Below are positions 33,401 through 42,884 of a stretch of 64,000 nt of DNA, piece after piece. Source of the stretch: Dugong dugon (lineage: Eukaryota; Chordata; Mammalia; Sirenia; Dugongidae); the NCBI GenBank assembly GCA_030035585.1, contig CM057477.1:63221447-63285446 (forward strand). The letters run 5' to 3'. Below the pieces are notes generated by a model. That model saw only the letters and a program-made list of their open reading frames with translations, made no database searches and was not told the DNA's origin. The number at the start of each line of letters is the position of its first letter. Position 1 is the first letter of the stretch. Made by a program: the position numbers and the translations under genes.

Positions 33401-33564
33401 GGAGCCCTGGTGGTGCCGTGGTTAAGAGCTATGGCTGCTAACCAAAAGGTCAGCAGTTCAAATCCACCAGCCACTCCTTGGAAACCCTGTGGGGCAGTTC
33501 TACTCTGCTCTGTAGGGTCTCTGTGAGTAGGAATCCACTTGACGGCAATGGACTTAGGCTTGGG
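33401..33564 (+). mobile_element. AfroSINE copy
   Basis: Short-form copy (GGAGCCCTGGTGGTGCCGTG to CACTTGACGGCAATGGACTT). CTTCATCTTAACT (33388-33400) and CTTCACCTTAATT (33565-33577) form a 13-bp duplication with two mismatches. Confidence 0.9.
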
Positions 33565-33577
33565 CTTCACCTTAATT

Positions 33578-33982
33578 GGAGGCAGTGGAGCCTTAAGGAG
33601 ATCACTCAGAGATTAATATGGATCCCCTGCAGTCTGGGGACAAGGATGGTGTGGGTTGGTGTCTGACACCAGATGAGAAATCTTAAGGGTGAAGGAAAGA
33701 CTGGCTAGATGCTGACAAGCCAGAGGAGGCAGGCCACACTGGGAAACACCTTCCCGCTGGGTTTTTTGGGACAAAGTTTGTGCGAAAGCTTCCTAGTCAC
33801 CTGCTCTGGGTGTGGGTGGTTTTGAGGATTGTTCACCGAGAGCTAGAGGTGAACTGCTAGAATCCTAGTGTCTGGAAGACAGAGACTAGAGCTGCTTCTG
33901 CCCAAACAAACAAAACTGCAGGTAAAGAATCCCTAGTGTAGGTGGATGGGGCAGGAGGAGGGTTTCTGAAGATCCCACTAAA
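33578..33982. other. No recognisable feature
   Basis: Unassigned sequence without coding support. Confidence 0.4.
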
Positions 33983-33987
33983 GCACC

Positions 33988-34510
33988 TGTCTTAGTTATC
34001 TAGGGCTGCTCTGACAGAAATACCACAAGTGGATGGCTTTAACAAAGAGAAATTTATTCTCTCACAGTCTAGTAGGCTAGAAGTCCAAATGCAGGGCATC
34101 AGCTCCAGGAGAAGGCTTTCTTGCTCTGTCAGTTCTATAAGAAGGTCCTTATCATCAGTCTTCCCCTGGACTGGGAGCTTCTCAATGCAAGGACTCCAGG
34201 TCCAAAGGACACGCTCTGCTCCCAGCATTGCTTTCTTGGTGGGATGAGGACCCCCTGTTTCTCTGCTTGTTTCTCTCATTTATATCTCAAAAGAGATTGG
34301 CTCAAGATACCATCCAATCTTGTAGATTGAGGCCTGCCTCATTAACATAGCTGACTGTAATCCTGCCTCATTAACATCATAGAGGTAGGATTTACAACAC
34401 AAGGAAAATCACATCAGATGACAAAATGGTGGACAATCACACAATACTGGGAATCATGGCCTAGCCAAGTTGACACATATTTTGGGGGGGACACAATTCA
34501 ATCTATAACA
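33988..34510 (-). mobile_element. MaLR-type solo LTR
   Basis: Well-preserved copy of the same LTR family as 2879-3390. It is flanked by a perfect 5-bp duplication, GCACC (33983-33987 and 34511-34515). In reverse it carries a TATA-like ATATAAATGAGAG and an AATAAATTTC poly(A) signal. Confidence 0.9.
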
Positions 34511-34515
34511 GCACC

Positions 34516-34979
34516 CAAGAGAGGACAAGTCAGCTGTCAGCATCTGCCAGTCCAGGGAGCACAAAGCTAGTCTATGACAGCGCCAGTGCATAAGAACTTT
34601 CCTGTTGCCTTTGTCTCTCCCCTCCTCCCAGCCCACGTCCCAACTTGAGAGGCCAAGAGCAACTGCTGGTGAATATAGAAGGATGTGAGCAAGAAAGAGA
34701 GAGAAAGCTGACCTCTCTCCCCGCTGCCAGCCCTGCAGATTTCTTGACCACAGCCATCCCCACTGGACAGACAGAGAAAATGGTGTGTGGACCAACATGT
34801 GAGTGTGGATAAACTGATTTCTGGATCAAGATGCATTTGCAAGTTCAAATGACTGTGTACCTTTGTATTTACTAAGAATGTCTAGAAAAGTTTTAAGACT
34901 TTTCATCCAGATGCAAGGGGCAATGGAAGAAAAAATAAAGTTGCTTTGTGATTACACCCTAGAAATTTGCTTATTCAAT
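34516..34979. other. Unassigned sequence
   Basis: Overlapping minus-strand frames of 85 to 114 codons at 34454-34848 run into the LTR and show no domain. I see no gene. Confidence 0.4.
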
Positions 34980-35277
34980 GTACAATTACACATTTATTGA
35001 GCACTTAGTGGGCACTGCACCTGGCACTATTCCAAGCACTTTACTTTTATTAAATAATTTAATCCTTGGAGCCTTGGTGGTGTAGTGGTTAAGAACTTGG
35101 CTGCTAACCAAAAGGTCAGCAGTTCTAATCCACCAGCTGCTCCTTGGAAACACTTTGGGGCAGTTCTGCTCTATCTTAATGGGGTCGCTATGAGTCCTTA
35201 CAACAACCGTGTAATGCATTATCCTCCACTTCACTGATAAAAAAAACTGAGGCACAGAGAAGTTAAGTAACTTGTTG
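34980..35277 (-). repeat. MIR element, split by a SINE
   Basis: Left part: TTTATTGAGCACTTAGTGGG to TTATTAAATAATTTAATCCT. Right part, after the SINE: TACAACAACCGTGTAATGCA to ACTGAGGCACAGAGAAGTTA. The two parts join exactly as a reverse MIR. Confidence 0.85.
35068..35196 (+). mobile_element. AfroSINE copy lacking its tail
   Basis: Head and middle are present (GAGCCTTGGTGGTGTAGTGG to GGGGTCGCTATGAGT). The copy stops there and MIR sequence resumes with CCTTACAAC, duplicating CCTT. Confidence 0.85.
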
Positions 35278-35278
35278 G

Positions 35279-35512
35279 CTAGAGCTTCCCTCTCTGGACC
35301 ATCTTTAGCAGAGCTTCCAGACTAAGACAAACTAGGAAGAAAGGCTTGGGGTTCAACTTCCAAAACTCAACCAATGAAACCCTATGGATAACAGTCTGAT
35401 CCACAGCCAGTCATGGGGATGGCACAGGACTGGGCAGTATTTCATTCCATCGTGCATGGGGTCGCCATGAGTTCGTGGTCGACTCAACAGCAGCTAACAA
35501 CAACAATAGAAT
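35279..35512 (+). mobile_element. tRNA-Gly SINE, 3' part
   Basis: Lacks the tRNA head. The body has GCAGAGCTTCCAGACTAAGA and GATGGCACAGGACTGGGCAG, and the tail GGGTCGCCATGAGTTCGTGG with CTAACAACAACAATAG. Confidence 0.75.
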
Positions 35513-35685
35513 CCCATAGCACCTCCCTCTTATTATGTGTTTCACACTGAAATGTGATTGCTCATTTTGGTGCTGATGTCCCCAGTTAGATGGTGATTTT
35601 CTTGGGGACAAGGGTTAAATCTGATTCATTTTTCTGACTTTTCAAAACCCTCAACACTGAACTGTTTCAGCTCCTTCCTGCCCCC
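35513..35685 (+). repeat. L2 3'-end relic
   Basis: CACTGAAATGTGATTGCTCA, then CTTGGGGACAAGGGTTAAAT, follows the L2 3' pattern with low identity. Confidence 0.4.
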
Positions 35686-35904
35686 TCTCCCCTGCAGGGA
35701 GCTCTAGCTCTGTGCTCTTGTGCTTTGCCTTTTCCTAGCTGGCTCTTTAGATTTTTGTGCTGGAGAAGTGAGAGCAGGGGCCAGCATGGAGGAGAAGAGG
35801 CCAGAAGGCTGATCCTGGGGTACAGTGTGTCAGGGACATTGGAAGAGGTATGGGACAACGGTGGGGTGTGAAGAAAGTGGAGAACAGAGAAGAGGGGTGT
35901 TTTA
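35686..35904. other. Unassigned sequence
   Basis: GC-balanced, no feature recognised. Confidence 0.35.
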
Positions 35905-36267
35905 AGATTACCTAGTGCTGCTGTAACGCAAATACCACAAGTGGGCGGCTTTAAAGAACAAGAACTAATTTTCTCATAGTTCTAGAGGCTGAAAGTCCAA
36001 ATCAGGGTCTCAGCCCTTTTGGTCCCTTTCTTGTAGGTTGCCCTGGGCGTTTTTTGGCTTGTTGGCGATCCTCCGTGGCACCTGACTTCTGTGCATGTAT
36101 CTCTGTGTCTAATCTGCTCAGAAGTGATGAAGTTTAGGACACCCCCTACTTGAGTATGATCACATCAACATAACACAGAAACCCCTATTTTCAAACAGGA
36201 TCATATCCGCAGGTATAGAGGCCAGGACTTCGACATTTTGGGGGGACACAATTGAATCCCTAACAGG
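35905..36267 (-). mobile_element. MaLR-type LTR, diverged
   Basis: Reverse LTR: GATTACCTAGTGCTGCTGTA, then ATAGTTCTAGAGGCTGAAAG, then GGCCAGGACTTCGACATTTT and CACAATTGAATCCCTAACA. It is a different, older MaLR subfamily than 2879-3390. Confidence 0.7.
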
Positions 36268-36399
36268 CTGGAATCGCATGAAGGGGTGTTCAAGAATCAC
36301 ATATAAATATTCGTTTGAAACAACATTTATGGTGGCTAGACTGGGTTTTCACGGTTGTTTTGTTTGTTTCTGACACGCTGAAGCTGGACCCTGTGACTC

Positions 36400-36486
36400 T
36401 TGGCTTCCCAGTCTGGTTATATTTATATCCACAGAATACGTCTGACACATGGTAGGTGGTTGGTAAATGTTTGTTGAATTTAAAGT
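36400..36486 (+). repeat. L2 3'-end relic
   Basis: TACGTCTGACACATGGTAGG, then GTAAATGTTTGTTGAATTTA. Classic L2 3' terminus. Confidence 0.65.
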
Positions 36487-37288
36487 AAATTGCAAAGCTC
36501 CCTGAAACTCAGAGTCCAGCTGCCTGCTTCTAAGGGTGAACAGGAACAAGAGTCCCGTGAGGAGGAGGCGGTGACAAAAAGAGTCCGGAAATAGGCCCCG
36601 CGGGCCAACCTTCGAGCAGCTTGACCTTGGCTGGAAACCCAGGAACAGACTGGTGTGTGCTTCATGGTGGGGGTAGGGCAGGCTGGCAAGAGACTGGGCA
36701 AGTGCTCCAAATGTCAGACCCTGGGCAAAGTGGGTAAGTGTAAGGCCCCGCCTCACCCACAGACCTGGGGTTCAAATGAACAGTTGCTCCTGGGGGTGGC
36801 GTGAGTCAGAGGTGGGGGTGGGGGTTGTGACCTCCCACAGTTCTGGCTTTGTCCATCCCATCTATTTGGTTAGAGGATGTCCTTCAGCCCTTTTTGATTA
36901 ACTTCTATTTACCTTTTTCTACTTTTGGGTGACCTCTGACAATGCCCACCTTTGGAAACGGTCTGTCCAAGGGATTTCAAGAGGTCAACATCTTGTACCT
37001 AGTATTTTATAAAAGGACCCTTTTCCACATGTGGAGCCCAGCTGGGTGGTGGCATTTTGCTGGAGACACCCACCTTGAAGTATCCCCATGACACATAATC
37101 AGTCCAAGATGAGCCCTCATTTTCCTTCTACTTCCTTAAGTGGATTTCTCAGCCACTGCGGAGCAAAGAAAGACTTTGAGAGGGGTCGATGCCCTTTCGA
37201 CCAGCAGTTCAGTTAAAAGTCTTATCAATGCCTGCGCTCGAAAATGTACCAAGAAGAGATATTCTCTCAATTTTTTTGGCTGGATCCA
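36487..37288. other. Repeat-poor, GC-balanced stretch
   Basis: A 135-codon minus-strand frame (36349-36756) spans the L2 relic and is not a gene. The 36900-37250 part has no repeat that I can name. Confidence 0.4.
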
Positions 37289-37289
37289 T

Positions 37290-37447
37290 TAAACCCCGTT
37301 GCCATTGAGTCAATTCCAACTCATAGCGACCCTATATGGCAGAGGAGAACTGCCCCACAGGGTTTCCAAGGAGCGCCTGGTGGATTCGAATTGCCAGCCA
37401 TTTTGGTTAGCAGCCATACCTCTTAACCACCTTGACACCAGGGTTTC
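37290..37447 (-). mobile_element. AfroSINE copy
   Basis: Short-form reverse copy (CCATTGAGTCAATTCCAACT to CTTGACACCAGGGTTTC). Confidence 0.88.
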
Positions 37448-37601
37448 CTTCAGCTGGACAGTTGTAGCTTCAAGAATAAACATGTATTAGCCAGGACTCT
37501 CTAACAAGGACCAGAACTTGCATCCTCAGAAACCTTCAGTTTTGTAGGTCTGTAGCACAGCCTGGAAGAAAACCCCTAAAAAGCCTCAGGCCACAGAAAT
37601 G

Positions 37602-37706
37602 TTATTGTTAGTTGCCATCCAGTTGGCCCCCCGACTCATGGTCACCCCATGCACAATGGGATCAGACCATTTTGATTCATAGGATTTTCACTGGCTGATT
37701 AAATGT
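37602..37706 (-). mobile_element. tRNA-Gly SINE tail fragment
   Basis: TTGTTAGTTGCCATCCAGTT, then CATGCACAATGGGATCAGAC and AGGATTTTCACTGGCTGATT. This is the reverse 3' part of the tRNA-Gly/RTE SINE. Confidence 0.65.
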
Positions 37707-37968
37707 TACCAACTCAAAATAAATGCACCCTTTTCACGTTGCTAGTGCTAAGGAATAAATGCCTGAAGGTAGAAAAGTCAGAAAAGCCAAAATAGAGAGG
37801 AAGAAATGGGACTCAGACTTTCTCTGCCACTTGGGAACATTTTTTTCTCTTCTGCACATTGTCAAGAATTCCAGGCCATTGAGCTTACTCCTTATAACTA
37901 GGTTGGCAAAAGGGCTTTTTGCAAACATAAATAACTGAGAAATGTGAGCAGGCACTTCCTTGACTTTT
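37707..37968. other. Unassigned sequence
   Basis: Part of a 101-codon minus-strand frame with no domain. No feature supported. Confidence 0.35.
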
Positions 37969-38043
37969 GTCGAAATGTTGTGCATGGGGTCAACATGACA
38001 CAGGGCGCAGGGACGGGTTACCCAATAAGCAAGGTACACATGG
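37969..38043 (+). repeat. SINE-tail/MITE junction fragment
   Basis: From ATGTTGTGCATGGGGTCAAC through CAGGGACGGGTTACCCAATA to AGGTACACATGG, this matches 42607-42673 with about four differences. It contains the end of a tRNA-Gly SINE joined to the left arm of the palindromic element at 42632. The right arm is missing. Confidence 0.7.
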
Positions 38044-38135
38044 ACCTTTCTTCCAAGGCATCTCTGGGTAGATTCAAACTGCCAACCTTTTAGTTAGTGG
38101 TCAAGCACTCAACCATTTGCACCACTGAGGGACTG
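38044..38135 (-). mobile_element. AfroSINE copy, head half only
   Basis: CTTTCTTCCAAGGCATCTCT to ATTTGCACCACTGAGGGACT. The tail half is absent, probably lost in the same deletion that removed the right arm of the neighbouring MITE. Confidence 0.8.
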
Positions 38136-38180
38136 AATGGCTTTTAGCTGTATTGATTCATGGGTTACTGTGCCTGGGCA

Positions 38181-38424
38181 GCAATCCCTTGGTGGTGCAA
38201 ATGGTTAACACGCTTGGCTGCTAAACAAAAGGTTGGAGGTTCAAGTCTACCCAGAGGCTCCTCAGAAGAAAGGCCTGGCAATCTACTTCTGAAAGTCAGA
38301 CATTGAAAACCCTATGGAGCACAGTTCTACTCTGACATGGGGTCACCGCGAGTCATAATCAACTTGATGGCGGCTGATTTTTTGTTGTTGTTGGTTTTTT
38401 TTTTTTTTTTTTTTTGGTGTGTAT
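38181..38424 (+). mobile_element. AfroSINE copy with T-rich tail
   Basis: CAATCCCTTGGTGGTGCAAA to AACTTGATGGCGGCTGATTT, followed by (TTG)n and about 22 T. The duplication CTGGGCAG lies at 38173-38180 and 38425-38432. Confidence 0.88.
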
Positions 38425-38432
38425 CTGGGCAG

Positions 38433-39085
38433 CTCAGCCTCTGAACTTCTAGCCTTGCTCAGTAAGAGTCCGAGCTACTCTCAATTGCCCTTATATTTAC
38501 AGAGGGTCTTCTGGCAGTCTCTCTGGGGCAGCCAGCAACAATAGGATACACAGTGCTGGAAAAGTACAGTTCTTCCCTTGACTGGGTGACAAAGGACCCA
38601 ATGTCCCCAGGGATGCACCAGCTGCTGGAATAATATCAGACCCCTTCTTAATCAAATACCATCTACACTGCCTGAGGTGGTTAAGAAACTATGATCCCTA
38701 ACTCCACCCCTTGGCCGAGTTTCTCCCCTTTCGTTACACTGGGTCTCAGGAGGACTGTAGGTGCCTTGCAACGTTCTGGAATTTCACTCATGTGTTGTGA
38801 GTCTGTACTCCCTGTGCAAAGAGACAGAAGCAGCTCCTAGGTTCACCTTGGGACCAGAAATCTTCATCACACAAGCGTAAGGATAAATGTCACATACCTT
38901 TCTTCCTCAAAGTGCAAAAGAGTACCAGGAAAAGAGAATGAGGGGGCGGGGCTAACCTTTGAGATATAAGTGCCTTATTCTTATACTTCTTAGTCATTTG
39001 GGGACGTTACTTAAAGATAAGTTAAATGTGGAGAAAGAGATGATCTGTGGAAATTAAATGAAAGTTATTTGAAGTAAGATGTAGA
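38433..39085. other. No recognisable feature
   Basis: Unassigned sequence, no long frame and no named repeat. Confidence 0.4.
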
Positions 39086-39272
39086 TGTTGTTTTTAGCTC
39101 CCCATTGAGTCAGTTCATGCCAACCCCACGTGTTACAAAGTAGAACTGCTTCACGTTTTCTTGGCTGTAATCTTTATGGAAACAGTTCACCAGGCATTTT
39201 CTTCCAGAGTCACTGGGTGGGTTTGAGCCACCTAGTCAGCAGCCAATTGCAAACTGCTTGTGCGACCTAGGC
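39086..39272 (-). mobile_element. AfroSINE copy
   Basis: TGTTTTTAGCTCCCCATTGA to GCTTGTGCGACCTAGGCTGC. The flanks TAAGATGTAGA/TAAGATAGAGA may be a worn duplication. Confidence 0.82.
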
Positions 39273-39635
39273 TGCTTAAGATAGAGATAACTCTACAATT
39301 TGCTTTTTAGACACAGGTCTCAGGCTTTTCTGGAGTGAAGCTTTTCACTCCATCTCAGTGTATTTTTACTTTTAACTCAAAAAACGCGGAGTGCCTATAG
39401 ACACAGATGTGCTGTTTCAGAATATAAGATTATTTAGAGCTCCCCCACCTGTGTTATCTTGGATTCCCCGAAAGTAGTGCCGAGGTGGAGCGCTCCTGTG
39501 CTTTAACTTTGTATGGAATACAATCCTGGGAAGCATGAGTAGGGGAGAGAGGAAGGAGAGAAAGCCAAACCAATTCAAGGATGCCAGTTACTGAGCTGCC
39601 TGCTGCTACTAGGTGCACATGATTGCTAGTGTACT
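39273..39635. other. Unassigned sequence
   Basis: Contains A/T-rich stretches and a CA-poor unique part. No feature recognised. Confidence 0.35.
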
Positions 39636-39925
39636 GGCATTTATTCAAAAAATATTTATTCAACAGCCATTAAGCCCCAGGTATTATAGGAAACCTGGTA
39701 GCGCAGTGGTTAACAGCTTGGCCGCTAACCAAAAGGTCACCAGTTTGAATCTACTAGCCTGTCCTTGGAAACCCTCTGGGGCAATTCTATTCTGTCCTAT
39801 ACGGTCGCTATGAGTGGGAATCGACTCCCCCGCAACAGGTTTGGTTATTACAGGAAAAGCTATAGGGTCAGTCCCTGTCCTCATGGAGAAACCGAGTGAA
39901 CCAAATCTCAAGCCTGCCCCTCCGA
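39636..39925 (-). repeat. L2 3' relic, split by a SINE
   Basis: AAAAATATTTATTCAACAGC and CCCAGGTATTATAGG on the left; GGTCAGTCCCTGTCCTCATG on the right. Reverse L2 3' end. Confidence 0.65.
39690..39845 (+). mobile_element. AfroSINE copy in L2
   Basis: GGAAACCTGGTAGCGCAGTG to CCCCGCAACAGGTTTGG. TATTATAGG/TATTACAGG at the edges is a likely target duplication. Confidence 0.88.
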
Positions 39926-39959
39926 GATAGGAAGGGGAGACTTTACCCAACAGCTCTTG

Positions 39960-40060
39960 CCTCCCATTGGTCAAAAGTTCACCACACTTCCGGGCTGCCC
40001 AACCGCACTTCCGGGTTGCGCACCCGTGGGCACCGCGCGGCCTCACGGAAACTTCAACAG
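39960..40060. promoter_or_regulatory. CpG-rich, promoter-like island
   Basis: Within about 100 bp there is a CCAAT-type box (CCCATTGGTC at about 39963), two identical ETS-type sites CACTTCCGG (about 39985 and 40006), and GTTGCGCACCCGTGGGCACC followed by GCGCGG, giving about nine CpGs in 65 bp. The neighbours are CpG-poor. Paired ETS sites with CCAAT and high CpG are typical of TATA-less housekeeping promoters. The motifs are seen directly; promoter activity is inferred. Confidence 0.45.
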
Positions 40061-40179
40061 TGATTCTCTGAGTGGGGAAATGAGGTGACCAGCTTGCCCA
40101 TGAGGCAAAGAAAACACCAAGTGCCGCTGTGAAGTTAGTTGGAGCCCGTATGCAGCGACAGCTGGAACAAGGCACAGGT
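40050..40179 (+). other. Possible first exon ending at a splice donor
   Basis: Downstream of the CpG-rich island the sequence reaches AAGGCACAG|GTAAGACCAGG, a strong 5' splice-site match, at 40178-40180. An ATG at about 40150 is open up to the donor (MQRQLEQGT, phase 1), but two earlier ATGs run quickly into stops, so a non-coding exon is equally likely. No downstream exon was identified in this window. Confidence 0.3.
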
Positions 40180-40216
40180 AAGACCAGGAATATCTGAAGC
40201 ACCACCCCCAGAAGAG

Positions 40217-40416
40217 TTGTTGTTAGTTGCCGAAAAGTATATTCGGACTCATGGCGACCCCATGCGTGCAGAGTAGAACTGCGCCGTAGGGTTTTCATGG
40301 CTTTGACCTTTCAGAAGCAGATAGCCAGGCCTGTCTTCCGAGGCGCCTCTGGGTGGGTTGGAACTGCCAACCTTTTGGCTAGTAGTCAAGAGCTTAACTG
40401 TTAGCACCACCCAGGA
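40217..40416 (-). mobile_element. AfroSINE copy
   Basis: TTGTTGTTAGTTGCCGAAAA to CTGTTAGCACCACCCAGGAC; middle AGAACTGCGCCGTAGGGTTT. Confidence 0.88.
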
Positions 40417-40575
40417 CAGAATTGTAGCAACTGTCTGCAACTCCACATAGGGACATCTAGAATTATATGTCTGAGCAGCAGCCAGCACAGTGGGAGAGGG
40501 CGATACCCTCCTAACCACCTTCAAAGACGTGAAGCGACAACAAGCATATACTGAGTCATCATCTACACACAGGGA

Positions 40576-40772
40576 AAAAAATCAGTGGCCGTGGAGTTGG
40601 ACTCATGGCCACCCCATGTGTGCAGAGTAGAACTGCTCTGTAGGGTTTTCAAGGTTTGACCTTCAGAAGCAGACTGCCAGACCTTTCTTCCGAGGCACCT
40701 CTGGGTGGATTCAAATCGCCAACTTATGGCTATTGTTCAAGTGCTTAAACGTTTGCACCACAAAAGGACTCC
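40576..40772 (-). mobile_element. AfroSINE copy
   Basis: AAAAATCAGTGGCCGTGGAG to TTGCACCACAAAAGGACTCC; middle GCAGAGTAGAACTGCTCTGT. Confidence 0.86.
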
Positions 40773-40849
40773 TCATAATCCACATCCTCCACCATTTCAG
40801 AACTCAGCCAAATCACAACCCCCTCTTTTCTTGGGGAGATAATTCATAA

Positions 40850-41056
40850 GTGATGGGTTACAGTCTTAGTTCAAGTCCCAATTCTGCCACCTCTTGGTGG
40901 TGTGACATTCTGCAAGATTCCTAAATTCCCTGAGCCTCAGTTTCTTCATCTATAAAATGGAAATTGTGATATCAAATGAGACAATTTAATATAATGTTTA
41001 GCCCATTGTCTGGCACGTGATAAATTCTAAATAAATAGAAGCTGTTGTGATTGTTG
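40850..41056 (+). repeat. MIR element
   Basis: TCAAGTCCCAATTCTGCCAC, then CTGAGCCTCAGTTTCTTCAT, then GGCACGTGATAAATTCTAAA. Near-complete forward MIR. Confidence 0.88.
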
Positions 41057-41265
41057 AAGTACTCCTGGTGGTGCAGTGGTTAAGTGCTCAGCTCTAACAG
41101 AAAGGTCGGTGGTTAGAATTCACCCGGTGGTTCCACAGGAGAAGACACCTGGCAATCTGTTCTTGTAAAGACTACAGCCTAGGAAACCCTATGGGACAGT
41201 TCTACTCTGTCCTATACGGTCGCTATGAGTTGGAACAGACTCGACAACACACAGCAACAGCAACA
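41057..41265 (+). mobile_element. AfroSINE copy in MIR
   Basis: AGTACTCCTGGTGGTGCAGT to GACTCGACAACACACAGCAA. TGTGATTGTTG and TGTGATTATTG flank it, an 11-bp duplication with one mismatch. Confidence 0.88.
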
Positions 41266-41280
41266 GCATTGTGATTATTG

Positions 41281-41700
41281 TACCACCAAACTGTACCTCC
41301 AGGAGTATCATGTTCCTCTGTGGGAATTAGGATTGTTTGACACTCTGTGAGGGTTCTAAATCCTTAAATGTATCATTTGCTTTTACTGTAACACCCTTGT
41401 GAGCAAATGGATAACTTGGCAACAGCAAGAAGGCCTGAAACGGAAATAAAACTGGGTAGTGAAATTAGCATCACATTTTCTGTCTTCACTCCAGGACACA
41501 AGTGCCCCGTCCATAGTGAGTCATTTCCGGCAGGAGAGAAATGAACCCATCCAAAAAGAGAATCTCTTATTCTTTCCCTTATGATGATCTTCCTTCAGAC
41601 TCCATGTTTCAGCCAGGAAGAGATTACTTGTGAATGGAGACATGGGCTTATGAAAGTGGCCCAGATGCTTAATTTTTCATGAGCACTGAATAGTCCCATA
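41281..41700. other. No recognisable feature
   Basis: Unassigned sequence; nothing coding or regulatory stands out. Confidence 0.4.
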
Positions 41701-41704
41701 CTGA

Positions 41705-41890
41705 ACTTTTTAAATTTAATCTTATTGTGGTAAAATGTAAATACATAAAATCTGTTATTTTAACCACTTTAAGTGTACTGTTCAGTGGCATTAGGTACAC
41801 TCACGATGTTGTGCAACATCAGCACTATCTAGTTCCAAAACTTTTTCATCACCCCGAACAGAAACTCAATACCCATTGAGCAATAGCATA
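41705..41890 (-). mobile_element. L1 3'-UTR fragment
   Basis: CTTATTGTGGTAAAATGTAA, then AAGTGTACTGTTCAGTGGCA, then CTTTTTCATCACCCCGAACA. The same old L1 3' region as at 22430-22620. Confidence 0.75.
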
Positions 41891-42116
41891 GCTTTGTTCT
41901 TGCTTTCAGTGGGTTTATGATTGCATTAATCCCCAGAATACCTGTGGAGTCTGGAATTTGTGCCATGCCCCGCAGTAGCCTCAGAGAAACTGAGTCACTA
42001 AGGGAGAGCTGCTTAGAAGGGGAAGCACATCATGAGACAGGCAAGCACGGGACTTTAGGCATTCATTCAGCAGATACTTACTGAACACCTGTTAAGCTCA
42101 AATAGTGCTCTAAAGA

Positions 42117-42312
42117 AGGAGCCCCAGTGGCGCAGTGATTATGTGCTTGGCTGCTACCAAAAGATTGGCAGTTCGAACCCACCAGTAGCTCTGTAGGAGA
42201 GAGATGATGCAGTCTGCTTCCGTAAAGATTGCAGCCTTGGAAACTATGGGGCAGCTCTGTCCTATAGGGTAACTATGAGTCGTCGGAATTGACGGCAATG
42301 GATTTTTTTAGA
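42117..42312 (+). mobile_element. AfroSINE copy
   Basis: AGGAGCCCCAGTGGCGCAGT to GTCGGAATTGACGGCAATGG. It has a perfect 11-bp duplication TGCTCTAAAGA (42106-42116 and 42313-42323). Confidence 0.9.
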
Positions 42313-42323
42313 TGCTCTAAAGA

Positions 42324-42884
42324 GGACAGTTGTGGTTGAGTGGTAGAATTCTCATCTTCCATGCAGGAGACCCAGTTTCGATTCCCCGCCAATGGACCTC
42401 ATGCGCAGCCACCACCTGTCATTGGAGGCTTGCGTGTTGCTATCGTGCTGAACAGGTTTCAGCAGAGTTTCCAGCCAAAGATGGACTAGGAAGAAAGGCC
42501 TGGTGACCTACTTTCAAAAATCAGACAGTGAAAACCCTAAGGATCACAACAGTCTGATCCACAACCCACCATGAGGATAACGCAGGACAAGGCAGCGCTT
42601 TGTTATGTTGTGCATAGGGTCACCATGACTCAGGGTGCAGGGACGGGTTACCCAATAAGCAAGGTACACATGGCTTACTTGCACTTACTTATTAATCTCT
42701 AGTGACCAGTTGCACCTGTTTTTTTTTAACTACGTCTTTGATGTGGTGAAACCCACGTGAAATTGGTCACTACAGATTAATAAGACAATTAAGCCCGTGG
42801 TACATTGTTTACTGTAAGTCAATGTGTACCTTGCGTACTGGTTAATCTGCCCCTGACTCTATGGCAGCTAACAACACCTGTGCT
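42324..42884 (+). mobile_element. tRNA-Gly-headed SINE carrying a MITE
   Basis: Head: GTTGAGTGGTAGAATTCTCA and AGTTTCGATTCCCCGCCAAT (tRNA-Gly A and B boxes). The body (GGCTTGCGTGTTGCTATCGT to GTGAAAACCCTAAGGATCAC) is homologous to the RTE 5' UTR at 18005-18165. The tail GGGTCACCATGACTC ... TATGGCAGCTAACAACACC is cut by the palindromic insert at 42632-42854. Confidence 0.8.
42632..42854. mobile_element. Palindromic MITE-like element
   Basis: A 223-bp insert in a SINE tail whose ends are inverted. The left arm holds GCAAGGTACACATGGCTTAC and CTTATTAATCTCTAGTGACC; the reversed right arm holds GCAAGGTACACATTGACTTA and CTTATTAATCTGTAGTGACC. The first five bases AGGGT and last five CCCCT are near-inverted, and GACTC flanks both sides (42627-42631 and 42855-42859), a possible 5-bp duplication. 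It has no ORF. I do not recognise the family. Confidence 0.6.

Noticed and set aside
36349-36756. 135-codon open frame on the minus strand
   Set aside because: It spans an L2 relic and has no domain.
39684-40298. 204-codon open frame on the minus strand
   Set aside because: It begins and ends inside two SINEs and crosses the CpG-rich island. The few stops reflect high GC. No domain is visible.
42324-42400. tRNA-Gly gene
   Set aside because: The A and B boxes are present, but the acceptor and anticodon stems are degraded and the sequence continues into a SINE body. It is a SINE head.
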